This document shows positions 36,143-48,535 of a stretch of 64,000 bases of DNA, one piece after another. Positions within the stretch are counted from its first letter, which is position 1. Each line of letters opens with the position of its first letter. This stretch comes from Leptobrachium leishanense (Eukaryota; Chordata; Amphibia; Anura; Megophryidae): NCBI GenBank assembly GCA_009667805.1, contig CM019070.1:56858735-56922734 (forward strand), given 5' to 3'. Below the pieces are notes generated by a model, which saw nothing but the letters and a program-made list of their open reading frames with translations, was not told the origin of the DNA and did not search any database. A program made the translations under genes and the position numbers.

Positions 36143-37365
36143 TAAGTGTTTCCAGATTAAATCCCACCAAATACGATGTTATTTGAGACAGATTTTACTC
36201 ATTTAAAGTAAAGTGAGACTTAAATGAATAAGACGATTGGGCATACAGATGGCAGTTCAGTTTAGATAAATTTAAAGCTATGCCTTTTTGAAGAGACTTG
36301 GAAAGGAATCTCATCAGAGCCGAGAACACTTTAGTGTTTGATAAATAAAATCTTATGAAACCCTGAATAAACCCAATCTAGATCTAAATATACATTTTAG
36401 CAATGGAAAAGGTTGATGGTTTTTCTGCCTCCCTAGTTAGTCCTATTTCTTCGTCAGCCTTCAGTAACCTGCCAAGGTCTGCTCTTTGTTCTGGCAATTT
36501 CCAGTATGTGCTGGAGGTGAGGACTGATGGAGAGTCTGTAGAACAGGGTTGTCAAACTCTGGCCCACCAGGGGCAATGTTACAAAGTTGGTGCTGCTAAC
36601 TTAACCAGAGCTAAACTTAACAGCTCCATAGACTGTAATGGGTCTGGTAAGTTTACAACAGCTCTAGTAAAGTTAGCGTCAACTTTGGAATATTGCCCCA
36701 GATTTTTCTGAACTACAACTCCAAGGACACAGAATAATTACGATTAGCTTACCGTGGGATAGAGGAAGACATTACTTTTATAGAACACAAAATGAGCATC
36801 ATATGCAATTTTATTCCACTCCAAGTCAAAAAGAATTCTAATTTGGCAATCTTGTAAATGTAAGGATCAGTATGATGCAGTTGGTCGTAGATAGAATATA
36901 TGGAAGAATACAACTGGACACTATATGAATATCCCTTTAAGGGCTACTGTTAATGGAAGGGACTTGGCAATAATTATAGACAAGGGAGATAACACTGCAA
37001 TGAACCAGTGATTATCCCATGAATAATAGATACTGACTCACTAGTTTAAGAGCAAGAAGCATCTGGTTTTTACTGAATAAGGAATAACTTAATAGCTAGA
37101 AATGGAAAGGCTTACTTAATCATTAGTTTAGTTGTACATTGTCCCTGTAGCCACTCGTCACAGTCGTGTGTTTTTTATGAATGTTGTACAAGCACGAGTA
37201 CAGATTTTACTAATCAGAGGCCAAACCTGTTATTTCATCCTGATCCCCTTTCAGTACGTGGGTGACACCTTCAATAACAAGAGTCTGTGGTGTTTTGCAA
37301 TGTATGCTTCTTTGACAATAACAAGATCTGAGGCTGTGAGACACAATCTGGAAATATGTTACTTT
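36143..37365. other. mostly unrecognised; hAT-like fragment at 36543-36720
   Basis: At 36543 cagggttgtcaaactctggc resembles the end of the short hAT at 45974, and ctgaactacaactccaagga follows near 36708. Between them lies a segment (ggggcaatgttacaaagttg ... ttggaatattgcccc) that has its own inverted ends. No other feature seen. Confidence 0.45.
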
Positions 37366-37590
37366 GCAAATTCTTTTTTTTTTTGGAGAAAGGATTTTAC
37401 CAAGAAGGATACATTGAGATTTCTCTCATTTTCAAGTATGTCCTGGGTGGCGAGTATGTACCGTTAGGTGTCTTGCCCAAGGACACTTACTGGAGAGGTG
37501 CTCTTGCCAGGATCGAACCCATGTCTCCACAGGCTCTCTCCACGCAGAGCAGTGATGTTACCTCTACTCCACCCAGCCGGTACATTGCAG
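37366..37590 (-). repeat. tRNA-derived SINE-like element
   Basis: On the minus strand GGTTCGATCCTGG (about 37507-37519) matches the RNA polymerase III B box. CTGGGTGGAGTAGAGG (about 37561-37576) is an A-box candidate at suitable spacing. Downstream lies GTGTCCTTGGGCAAGACACC, then a tail (tgtatccttcttggtaaaat) found alone at 22443 and 29645 and in hAT copies A and B. The family name is not known to me. Confidence 0.65.
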
Positions 37591-37845
37591 GAAGAATCAT
37601 GGTGTTACTAAGGGAGTAGGACCTTCTTTGGGCCTGACTTCATATTTGGATTAGGAGAGGCATACACACTTTCACTACAAGCTACACAAAGTAGTCACAT
37701 GAGTAGAGGAGATAACCAGAGCATCTAATTGCTTTCACTGTGTTTACAGCTTCTGTAAAGTGTGTTGCAATAGCTAGAACCATTACTACAAGTTGCGCAG
37801 CCACCTGGAATGGGGGATAAACAAGCACCGCCTTTGTGTGGGTGA
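37591..37845. other. no gene recognised
   Basis: Short stretch between the SINE-like element and the next hAT. Nothing recognised. Confidence 0.4.
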
Positions 37846-38289
37846 TAGGGATGAGCCGAACACTCCCGAGTTCGGTTCGAGCCCGAACCCGAACTTCCCA
37901 TTTGTTCGGGACCGAACCCGAACCCGCATGCAAGTCAATGGGGCTGAAAATTCGGTTTTTTGGAGTGCCCTCCAAGAGGACATATATGCTACATATTTGC
38001 CATAAAAGGTGTATGGGGGTCCGGGTAGTGCCCTGGGGAACAGGAAACAAGGACAAAAAGTTTTAAAAAAAACGTTTTTAAAGGGACAGTGAGTTTTCCA
38101 TGAAATAAGGGTTAAAAATAAAAACGAAAAATTCCTTCAAATATCGTGCCTAGGAGGTCCCCATAACCTGCCTGTGAAGTGGAGGATTTCTAGGATGTAT
38201 AGAAATATGTAAAAACCAAAAAATGACATTTCAAATGACGGTAAATGCTTTTCCTTTAATCTATCCATAAACAACTGCTTGGGGCGGCA

Positions 38290-39290
38290 GTCTGTATGAA
38301 AAGAGGAGACATTTTCGGATACGCAGAAAAAGTTTACTGATTTTTTGGTAGTGAAAAGCAGGAGAATGGAAACTTCTAGACCAAAAAGCCGATTTGGAAA
38401 GTGAGATAAATGGGAGAATTTTTCTGGTTCGGCTATTTTGACCTAGAATTTTCCATTCTCCAGTCATTCTCCTGAGTTTCACCTTTCTCTGAATAACCCT
38501 GTCAGGGTTATTCAGAGAGCGGTGAAGAGCAGGAGAATGACTGGAGAATGGAAAATTCTAGGTCAAAATAGCCAAACCAGAAAAATTCTCCCATTTAGGC
38601 TAGGGTCAGACTAGCGAATTTTTAACGTGCGTTTAGGCGCACTTAATCACGGCCGCACTAGCAGCAAATGACGGGCACTGACGGCCAATATACGAAGTAC
38701 GGTCGCACGAAAGTCCGGCTGCGCAACGCAAGTGGAAAATGGACGCATTTTTTCGAGAACGCAGAACCGCTAGTACGGACGTACAGAGTGCGCTGCGTCC
38801 ACTAGCGGCGTGTGTGCGTGATTTGGAGACGTCAGACCCTGCTCATGTCCGGCCAACATAACGTCCAGACACCCAAAGTTTCCTGGTTTGGATCCGTAAA
38901 AAATCACGCACAAAAATGCGCATCGTATGACCGTTTTCGCGCAATCCGTGAAAAAATACGGCAATGCGTTCGGACGCACTTTTTGACGGTCGCTGCGAAA
39001 AATGCGTTAGTCTGACCCTAGCCTTATCTCACTTTCCTAATCGGCTATTTGGTCCAGATTGTTCTCTTTTCCTGCCATTCTCCTGGTTTTCACCTTTCTC
39101 TGAACAACCCTGAGAGAGAGGTGAAAGCCAGGAGAACTGGCAAGAGAAGAGAACAATCTAGACCAAATAGCCGATTTGGAAAGTGAGATAAATGGGAGAA
39201 TTTTTCTGGTTTGGCTATTTTGACCTAGAATTTTCACTTCTCCAGTTATTCTCCTGCTTTTCACCGCTCTCTGAATAACCCTGTGAATGT
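38290..39290. repeat. head-to-head GGGTTATTCAGAGAG palindromic modules
   Basis: Modules of the type ctctgaataaccctgtcagg then gttattcagagagcggtgaa meet head to head at about 38502. Each module pairs aggagaatgactggagaatgg with its inverse. The order is: module, module split by the MITE at 38598, then module 39104-39285. An isolated relative is at about 40086-40258. Confidence 0.7.
38598..39023. mobile_element. Harbinger-like MITE, GGCTAGGGTCAGAC family, copy 4
   Basis: The ends GGCTAGGGTCAGACTAGCG and GTCTGACCCTAGCC are flanked by TTA on both sides (38595-38597 and 39024-39026). 426 bp, interior as in copy 1. Confidence 0.82.
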
Positions 39291-40085
39291 TTAATCCCGA
39301 GGTGAAAAATAACATTGCTTTAGATTTTTTTCAAACACCAGTTAAATGCAGCATATTAGGATGTTTTAAGGAAATTAATTCTCAAATCTCAATCAGAAGC
39401 AGACACCACCCCACCCTCAGTATATTGTACAATGTATCAAATTGATTACCAGACTAAAAACACCTGGTGTTATGCCTGTTTGTGAACAGAGGTCATTTAG
39501 AGTTGATAATCTTTCCACGTACACATTAGTTTTTAATTCAATATCTAATAAACCATTGCTTATAATATTCTGCAGTAAAGAGTCTCTTTATTTCTAGATT
39601 TTTTAGTATTTTTTTAAGCATTTTCTATACTTTTTTCAAAATTTCTTTTTTATTTCAAACCCGAACCGAACACGCCCAAAAAGTTCGAAATTCGTGAACT
39701 TTCGAACTGCCAAAGTTCGGGTCGAACCCCGAACCGTCCGAACCCGAACAGCTCATCCCTAGTGGGTGATACTTGGAAAGTGTACGATTAACCCCTACTT
39801 TCAGAGCGAAGAACTCTCTGTTCTAGAACAATACCAGACCTTAATTTGGCTGGGTTTTGCAATGGTCAATAGGAGTCCTGAGCCAGGCCCGGGTACCAGT
39901 CCTTGCAACTACTTGGCGTATAATGTTCCAGAGCTCAGGAACCCAGGAGGACTAGATTGAACTAGAATAGAGTACTAGTCCTTAGAGTGGCTGGGTAGCG
40001 CAGACAGAGACGCCAAATCACTTTCCGGTTGGTACACAGGGATAGATATCAAGCATGATCAGGAGTAAAGCCGGGTTGATACATA

Positions 40086-40258
40086 CAGGTCTATTCAAAG
40101 AAAGGTGAAAACTGGGAGAATTGACAGGAGAAGAGAACAATCTAGACCAAACAGTCGATTTGGAATGTGAGATAAATGGGAGAATATTTCTGGTTTGGCT
40201 ATTTTGACCTAGAATTTTCACTTCTCCAGTCATTCTCCTGAGTTTCACCTTTCTTTGA
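40086..40258. repeat. isolated palindromic module
   Basis: ttcaaagaaaggtgaaaact at left and gagtttcacctttctttgaa at right are inverse. The interior (ctagaccaaacagtcgattt ... ttggctattttgacctagaa) matches the modules at 38290-39290. Confidence 0.65.
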
Positions 40259-40565
40259 ATCACAATTAAAGAGGAATGCGCTTTTGGGCTGCATGAAAAC
40301 CACAACAGGGGAATGAGCAAAGCTGGGTTGTGTGTTTATATAGGTAGATTAGTCACAGCCTACTCTGACGTCACTCTCTTGCACCAGCACATGCTTATAC
40401 AATGGCACTGAAGTGATGCAGGTGCATTGGCATTCTGATGCCCTGACAAGATAGAAATTCAAGAAAAAAAAAAATTCAAGATAAGAAAAAATTCCCCCAG
40501 TCTCTCTCTCTCTGCGGATCACTACGTTGACCCCTGCCGGATCTCGCGAGGATTTTTTCCATTAT

Positions 40566-41475
40566 CAGGGTTATTCAAAGAGATCCGAATGGCTGCCGAA
40601 AGGGAACTGAACGCTTAAAATCAGCGTTCGGTTACCTTTCCTGGCCATTCGGCTATCCAGAGAACAAGCAATTCGCCAAATCCTGGCGAATTGCCTACAC
40701 ACACGGTGGCTGTTCGAAGGCAGTGAATCCCCATACAGAAGCAATGCTTTGTCTACTCAGAGAGCAAAACCCAACAGTGAAAAGTTGCCGAAATGCCCTG
40801 CCATTCGATGGTTTAATTCGGCAAGTTTATTCAGGTGAATCCCATAGGCTTCAATGTTAAAAATATTCCCATTTTAATTCAATATCTAATAAACCGTTGA
40901 TTATAATATTATGCAGTAAAAAGTCTCTTTATTTATAGATTTTTTGGGATCTTTTAAGCATTTTTCTGGATTTTTTTGCCAAAAAACTTCTTCCGATTTT
41001 TAAAAATTTTTTTTAACGTTTATTCTTTTTTCTGTAACAGCCCTTTTTATTATCATTCCTTGGACCTCATATGTAAATTTCAGACATTTTCATCAGGAGT
41101 TTCTTTGCAAACAGCGTTTCACTTTTCAAACATTCAAGCGAACTGTTTTGTTGTTTTTTTTCACTCCATTCGTCTGCAGTGTCGGGTTTTTCCGGCAGCT
41201 GCGCTGCGTGTGATCGGCTCCTGCTCAGGTTTTTCTGGCGTTTTCGGCGGGGTTAATCCAGATGTTTTTGTGGGTATTCGCTGTGCCTTCCCCGGGTTTT
41301 GCGGTGAGTTTTCGGCGGGTTTGCGGCGACTTTTCCCTGCATTACGACGGCCCTGTGGTGCTTGCTGAATACACCACAGGGTCTCTGAAATGGGATCGCC
41401 AAATCGAACCGAATTGAAGAGAACGAAAAGTCACCGAAAGTGCGGTGACTTTTCAATTGTCTTTGAATAACCCTG
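40566..41475 (+). mobile_element. GGGTTATTC-end element, best complete copy
   Basis: 910 bp from CAGGGTTATTCAAAGAG to CTTTGAATAACCCTG. TAT borders both sides (40563-40565 and 41476-41478), suggesting a 3-bp duplication. The order of landmarks is the same as at 27605 and 25248. The T-rich centre and the ttcggcgggtttgcggcg tail are not coding. It is a non-autonomous element of unassigned superfamily. Confidence 0.72.
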
Positions 41476-43857
41476 TATATTAAAAAATCCAAAGGAATAG
41501 CACTAAAATACAGGTAAATTATACATTTTTTTATTATTTTAACTGACAAATGTTTATAATTTAAGCTAAGTGAAAAATAAGTAGAGCAAGAGATGTTTTC
41601 ATAACTCTCTAACATGGTGAATTAATTTATTTAAACTGTTTTCAGTTTTCTCCTATTTGAAGAATGTGAAATCCATACAAATAGTTGGCTCTGGCAGCTT
41701 TCATAACAGTTGCAGTTTAGATTGAATATGTTCAATAGGTAAACACATTAGCGTCCTTACATATAATCCTGGACATACATCATATATCTCTTAAATTGCC
41801 TTTGATGAATAGCCGTCAGTTCTTCCAAATACAGTAAGTCATTGTCCTTCTGTTTTCCAAGGATGAGAGGGAATTTGTGGCTTTTACCTTCCGCAAGATG
41901 CTTTGGAAGAAATTTGTTTTCTTTTTACTGTGATGGTAAGATAGCAGCGCAATATAGGATTTAATATATTACGGAGTATCAAAAGGCCAGGCGTGGCTTT
42001 GTGTGTCATGGAAAAGAACCAACCAAAGAAAAACAATGTAGCTCCTACAATCAGCAGAAAGAAAAGTAATAGAACGTTAACAAATTGTATCCATTATTAT
42101 TAAAGTCTTATATAAAACACGTGTAAACATTTCCTTCTCTTTAATATACGAGAGGTTTCACCATTCAACTTTCGTGAAGTCAGCCCAGTCGATATCAAGA
42201 GTTTTCTTGTTTATTCTACAAGTGTAGATGGATAAGAAATTGCATGTAGCTCATGACATGGATGAAATACTATCCTGGCAACGTTTTGATTATTGCCGTT
42301 TAAAATACAAACTCATAGAAGATCTTAAGAATTGATATATAGCACAAGTGTGTATATATTTTTCTCACAAATCTACAGTCTGGGCACGCAATAAATTCTA
42401 GCCTGTGGACCTTCGGTGTATTATTACAGTTGCTTTAATCTATTCGTATTTAAAGCACAAGGGGCTTCTAAAGGAGATATTTCTAGGGTTGAGTATGTCT
42501 AAAGAAGAAAAACATTTTGATTTATGACTGTTAATTCCATGTACACATGCTGTTTTTTCCTTTGTGCCACCCTTTTCTCTCATCCCTTTAGCAATGTTGT
42601 CCTTCGTCGTACATCTACCCTATTTTACCCCCTTTCAACCCTCGCTCTTCGCCAGTGATCTTTGCGATCCCATCCTCCAGCACCCCCTATGCCTTCTACT
42701 TTAACTATATTTTCTGATTTCTCATGCAGACTCATTCATTTCTCTAACATCATGTTCCATGCATTTCCTATTCACCTTCTTTGGAAAATACATTATGATT
42801 AAAATATAGACGTTTTATCCACACTTGCCACCTTTTACAAAGGCTGTAGATAAGGATGGACAAACTTTTCCCTCCTATGTCTTTCCAGCTTAAATATTAC
42901 TGTGCTTTCCCCAAGTTGGCCCATATCGCCAAATTTACCATTTCACTCATTTTTTCGCTAACCCTGTTACCCTATTTCTGTAGATTATTTCTCTTTTCCA
43001 GATGGGTATAGAGGTTAGGGCTGGAGGCTCAGACGATACCAGCCCTGCGCCCTATAGGAGAGGTGATCCAGGCCAGCTTTTAGTTCTTGCCCTGCCATTC
43101 CTACATCCAGTCCAGGGTTTTCTTGTAACCATCAGCTCTCCTCAGTATCCATCTGTCATAGCACTTAACCAACTCCCTACTTGAGGGTGTTGCTCCCATG
43201 GTGCTAAGTTCTTTCATTTGAGTCATATGCTGTGTGTTTCTTTGATGGTCCTGCTGTTGTCCTTATCCTCTGGCTTATTATTTATTTGATTCCATTTTGC
43301 CCTTGTCTATGTATTTATTACGTCGTATGACAGAGCAGTATAATAGATAGATGTCCTCTTGTAACGAAAGTGACCTGGTGCGGTTTACCCTCAATTATTT
43401 TTTACCGCACAAAACCCTCATTTCCAACATTATGGTTGTGATAGAAATGTAGTTTTCAAGTAGTTGCGCCCTGCTACACTGCAAAAAATGTTCACGAAAT
43501 GATTTGATGATCAGGACAGAAACAGTTGCCTTGACTTCCAAACTCCCCAAATATCAATCCGGTCGAGAATCTGGGGGATGTTCTTGAACAAAAAAGTCTG
43601 ATCCATAGAGGCCTCATCTTGCAGGACTAAAAGGATCTTAATATTTTGGTACCAGACTCCTCAGGACACGTTCTGTGGTTTTAATGTTGTGGCTGATGAG
43701 TGTATTGTGTCTTGTAATCGCATTAACATATTTATGAAATTTAAATTAAGAGATTATCATTTGAAATGTAAGAGAGGATGGGATGAGTTTGATAAATAAA
43801 TGTGACATTTGTATTGATTTATAAGAGAAAGAGCCATGAACGATATTTCAGGTCTTA
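41476..43857. other. low-copy-looking; Tc1-like remnant near 43660
   Basis: No gene found. Around 43655-43712 the phrase ctcaggacacgttctgtggt followed by tttaatgttgtggctgatga recalls the end of a DNA transposon common in fish and amphibians, but the other end is not found. The remainder shows no repeat ends. Confidence 0.4.
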
Positions 43858-44306
43858 GGCTAGGGTCAGACGAGCGTGATTTCTACGGACTGTACGTCCG
43901 TGCACACGGACGTATGTCAGTACGGAAGACGCAGTAGTGGCCACACAGTCCGTTTATTCACTGACGTATATATTTTGACGGATGTAGGAGGGAAAATAAA
44001 ATAAAAAGCAAAACCATTTTGTCCGTGAAAAATGCTGGACGTATAAATGCAGTCCGTCTGACCACGTTCCATCACTCACACACAAAGCTATGCAGACGTT
44101 GCGGACGCAGCGCACTTTGTGCGGCCGTTCTAGCGGTTGTACGTTCTTGCCTGCCTTGCGTCCGTTTGCCGCGGCCGTTGTGCGTCCGCAGTTCAGTGCG
44201 GACGTACTTCGTGTAACGGGCTCCGATGGGCTTTCTTTCATGCTATCACGGACGTACTTTTAGGCGCAATCACGGACGTGAACACTACGCACGTCTGACA
44301 CCAGCC
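43858..44306. mobile_element. Harbinger-like MITE, divergent copy 5
   Basis: The ends GGCTAGGGTCAGACGAGCG and GTCTGACACCAGCC are flanked by TTA on both sides (43855-43857 and 44307-44309). The 449-bp interior differs from copies 1-4 (cacggacgtatgtcagtacg blocks), so it represents another subfamily with the same ends. Confidence 0.75.
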
Positions 44307-45873
44307 TTAAACAATAGAGCAGTGAAGGAGGTCCAAGTATAGCACCACAAGACTTGCCTTTAGTTTGGAAAAAGTACAAGGTGCTTTCATGATATGCCAT
44401 GGGATTCATTATATACAGAACAAAGTAGAAGAGTAAACATGGATTGCACATACAGTTAAAGTTTATTTTGTAGGCACATTGTAGGCCATCAATATCTTTA
44501 GACTGAAAGTTCTCACATGATGTTTCTTATGTTTTAATTAGATTAATGTTCATTGTGTAAGTATCTATTTGGTTTTGGATTTCCTCATACAGAATCATAA
44601 CGCTCATGTGCTCCCCTTTATTAAAGCACAAAACATATATTATCCTTAATAAAATCATTGGTGTAATAAAGAAGAGACATTGTGTGCAGACGCAGACTGC
44701 AGATAAAAGAGCAGGCGTCTTGTCTGTAGGCCATAGAATTAGTCAACTTCTCAGATCTGCCCGAAATCTGTTTGAACATTCAGTTAGAGCAGTCAGCTTT
44801 TCTCATAACTAAAACCACAAGAATTACACACATGATCTTTGATCTATCCATCCCAGCGATATATCATGTCTCTGTGTTGGGCCAATTCGGAAATGCTCTG
44901 GTAATGAGATTATTGTGTATCTTTGTGAAATCAACTTGTAATAGCCTGGATCAGATGGGAGATTTCAGCCATAGGGGAAGTGACATCTCTGGAGAAAGTT
45001 CAGAAAATGAAGATCTGCTGCAAGAGAAACTTATGCTTTGTACTTTGTCCATTGGGAGACTTTTCTTGTGTTGTCTGACATAGGATATCAGAAAACAATC
45101 CCACGATTGGAGTCTGGTGTGTGTCTGACATATGGAAGGAATCTCAATCACTTTTTCAACCACATCATTTTTTACAACCATATAACAGGACTTATAAAGA
45201 AATATCTATAATTAATTACTATTTTCTGAGTGCCAATATTGGTAGGCCCAATTATCTCCTGATACTATACGATACTTGCGAAATTTAATATCCTATCTTC
45301 CAAATAGCTATTGATCATAAGATGACTATGCACGCAGCCACCCAGATGGGGAATAGACACAAAACTGCTTCTTCTGCATATATGTATATTTTGTTGTATT
45401 CCCAGCCTGATCATTATTGCTGCTGCCCCTTTCCGTGTTTTTTTTTTTAATCCCAAAGTAGAATTGTTCCTGGTGAGGGTATAAATATAAACCCATCCGT
45501 TTGCCTCTTAGCTTTTAAGCAGCATGAAGATACAGGTATGTGGTTGCTTAGAAAAGCAGCTCTTGGTTTCATTAGGTAGGACCCACCTGACCCAGAAGTG
45601 CCGTGACGTGGCGGGTGGGCTTACACTTCAATGGCCATTAGAGTTAACCAAAAACTCTGTGTTTTGTTTCGGATGGAGATACAGTGATGAGTGTAAATGA
45701 CAACTTTTTTTCTTGTTATATTTTATACATGAAGCAGGCTGGATACTTCTAGTCCATGCAGCCGCCCTGATAGGGAATAGGCGTGAAACCATTTCTTCTG
45801 CAAATAAGATGACTATAACCTGCAGGAATGTGCCTTAACAACCAGGACAGACAGATATGCAAATGGAGATATA
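44307..45873. other. no gene recognised
   Basis: Low-copy-looking sequence. No element ends or coding motif supported. Confidence 0.4.
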
Positions 45874-46427
45874 CAGATTGAGCACCCCTTATCTGGAATT
45901 CTTTGAACCCCAAGCATTACAGATTTTTGATTCTTCCGTATTTCAGAATCTGGGAGAATACAATGTTTTATAGCAGGCCTGTCAAACTCCGGCCCCCCGA
46001 TGGTTCTGAACTGCAACTCCTATGATTCCCTGGCCATCTATTGCATTCAAAGAATGCTGGGAATTGTAGGCCATCAAGGTCTGGAGGGCTGGAGTTTGAC
46101 AGTCCTGCTTCAGAGATGGCGGCTGGAGAGCCGTTGTCTCCTTCAAGCTCTGCCTCCCAATGTGTACACATGCTAGGAGTGCTGTGCAGTCATTTTCCGC
46201 AGGCATGCTGCCTGGAGTCAGCGTGACTCCAAGCAGCATGTCACCTGCTGGAGCTGCCCAGAGATTTGCAGTGTGTGCCGCAGTCTGCTGATGAGCTCAG
46301 GAACTGGGTGGTAGCTTGTGTCTGGAGCACACCTAGACCGGAATGAGTAAAATTCGGACAGCTTTGAAAATTCTGGTTTTCATAGTCTCTTGGATTTTAG
46401 AATTCCGGATAAAGGGTGCCTTACCTG
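45874..46427. mobile_element. mariner/Tigger-like element with nested hAT MITE
   Basis: The left CAGATTGAGCACCCCTTATC and the inverse of the right end, CAGGTAAGGCACCCTTTATC, continue as matching ctggaattct / ccggaattct. TA borders both ends (45872-45873 and 46428-46429). 554 bp, non-coding. A short hAT MITE is inserted at 45974-46107. Confidence 0.7.
45974..46107. mobile_element. short hAT-like MITE (CAGGCCTGTCAAACTC)
   Basis: The ends CAGGCCTGTCAAACTCCGGC and, inverted, CAGGACTGTCAAACTCCAGC enclose a 134-bp near-palindrome (ctgcaactcctatgattccc / gggaattgtag). No clear 8-bp duplication remains. Confidence 0.65.
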
Positions 46428-48535
46428 TATATATACATACATAATATATTGATGCATGTCACTAAAAAAATTATAACAATAAAAGCCAACACCAAGTGAC
46501 TGATTGCGTTACATTCTGAGCAATCTGCTACAGTGTATTGCCAGCTTGTAATTTACAGCCTCGGCATATTCGGCATTAAACCTACTCCTGATCTCACCGT
46601 CATCCAAAGCAAGAAAACTTATGACTTTCTTGATTTCCCCTTCCTTAATATCAATTGAATTTTACAATTCATCTCCGTGTTTCAACTGGATGGTAATGCA
46701 TGGCTTGCACACCAGATCCGGAGACGTGTGATATCGCAGCATTTCAAATGACTTTCTAGGTTCCATTTCGACTTCCTTATTACTTAATACACCATGCTAA
46801 TTGTCATTATTCCTTAATAATAGATACCGATTGCACGTTCTTTCTCTTCCATGTTAATGAACATCTGCCTAAATCATCTTCTTTTGAACATGCTGCCTAG
46901 AAATTGGGCATTATTATTTGCCTTGCTTCATCCCCCCCACCTGCATTCAGCGCATTATTAAAGAAATAGCTAAGCTAATTTGCACACAGATAATAAATCC
47001 TCTGACATGGTTACTGTGTTTGCCAGCACATAAAGTATACAGGGATACGGAGCAAGCTGCTTAATTGCTCTATTAACCATTGCGTGCCCGGGCCGTGACA
47101 ATTCTTCTTGAGCTTCTAAGGCTTAATTGCTTCACAAAAAATCAGAGGGAGTGCAAATCTTTTCCATACGCCTCACTTGGTAATTGAGGAATAAAATGGT
47201 TTCCAAATGTATCCTCTGTCCAGTTTGGAGTCTGCCGCGGCTCTCTCCTGGGACTCTTTAAAGTGCAAGGAAAAGGTGAAGTCAAGAGCAATCTAACATT
47301 GGTAAATAACTGAGCTAGGATTCATTAAGAGAGATGAAAGGAAAGCCGGACCCTTTCAGTACACCACGCTTTCCAGACCAAGGCCATTATAGTGGGCGAC
47401 AGGAGGTTAACTACCAAGCTGCCGGGCTCGCTGTTGGGATACTATACTATAACGAGGACCTTGCCGACATGGAAAAAAATCTTTCAAATGTCACGCCAGT
47501 TGAGAAAATACAATTTAAAAAAAAAAAACAGGACAAATAAGGACAGAAAAGAAATAAAAGACATCCAAGCGGAGATGATGCGTAGTTGCAGAGAGACATT
47601 TCCATTTTGTGTACATGGTCATGGTCTCCAGAGCATTTCCACGCAGCTCTGTTTATTGAGTTTCACTGCTCAAAAATTAATTCCTCCTTAGTTCTTGGCA
47701 ATTTGATGGGGGTGTTGGAAAGAGGGCATTTGTTGGCTTTTATAATTGTTGTTTTTTCCTATATTTAATAATTACACTTGACTTTTGTAAGCCTTTTCAA
47801 TGTTAACATGGAGGATCTCCATTATGGAATTGGGGCCGAATGCTTGCACCCAGTATTTTTGAATAATTCTAAATAATTTATTGATGATATCTCCTCCCAA
47901 GCAATGGTTATACACACAAAAAGTATATTACCTGTACTTAGACAGCACAATTACCAGCCTTCTCCATCTATTTCCCAAGAACAGCTGTGGCACGAGATCA
48001 ATACTATGCACTGGGTGCTTATCTCATTGGCATTCATAGACTGCAAGGCAGCCAAGGGATCTGGAGACAGTTACACCCGTAGTCCTCGTTGGTAAGTATA
48101 TGTGGAAGGGATCACTCGTTTCCAGATAGATGTGAGCAAGCTAGGATATGAAAAAGTGGACAGTATAATACTCATTGACTGGATACTATAAGTTTCCTTA
48201 TTCATTACCAGTCTCAGTGTACCTAATTGTTAAATGGGTTGGGGAATGGGTAAGCATCCCAAACAAGCTTTGTTCAGCTTGGTTTGGTTATCCCTAGTTG
48301 CATATTGGTGATGGTGATGGGGTGATTGTTGTCTTAATCTGTCTTCTGGCAACATTTGCTACTTCTGTCACATAGACTCCATTGTTATAAACATTGTTTT
48401 ACAGCAGCATGATAAGATGCCTTGAAAATGCTGCCTGATGTGAGATATTTCAGACCAAATAATCAGCATTCCTGCAATTCAGGAGCACCCGAAATTCCTT
48501 ATCGCCAAAATGTCGAATTAACCCAAAACGATGAA
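46428..48535. other. low-copy-looking sequence, regulatory candidate
   Basis: No gene and no repeat ends. 46530-47250 is dense in TAATT/AATTA words and reads like conserved non-coding DNA (see findings). A short G/C-poor stretch with a poly-A run lies at 47515-47530. Confidence 0.4.

Larger units (their letters stand above)
37846..39761. mobile_element. hAT element with TAGGGATGAGC ends, nested
   Basis: The ends TAGGGATGAGC and GCTCATCCCTA are flanked by an exact 8-bp duplication GTGGGTGA (37838-37845 and 39762-39769). Subterminal ccgaacccgaac / gttcgg words are dense at both ends. The middle contains a chain of inverted GGGTTATTCAGAGAG modules (about 38280-39290) and a Harbinger-like MITE (38598-39023). 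No transposase. Confidence 0.85.

Noticed and set aside
37510..37576. Functional tRNA gene on the minus strand
   Set aside because: Only A- and B-box-like words are present, with no cloverleaf that I can fold by eye. The tail is that of a SINE.
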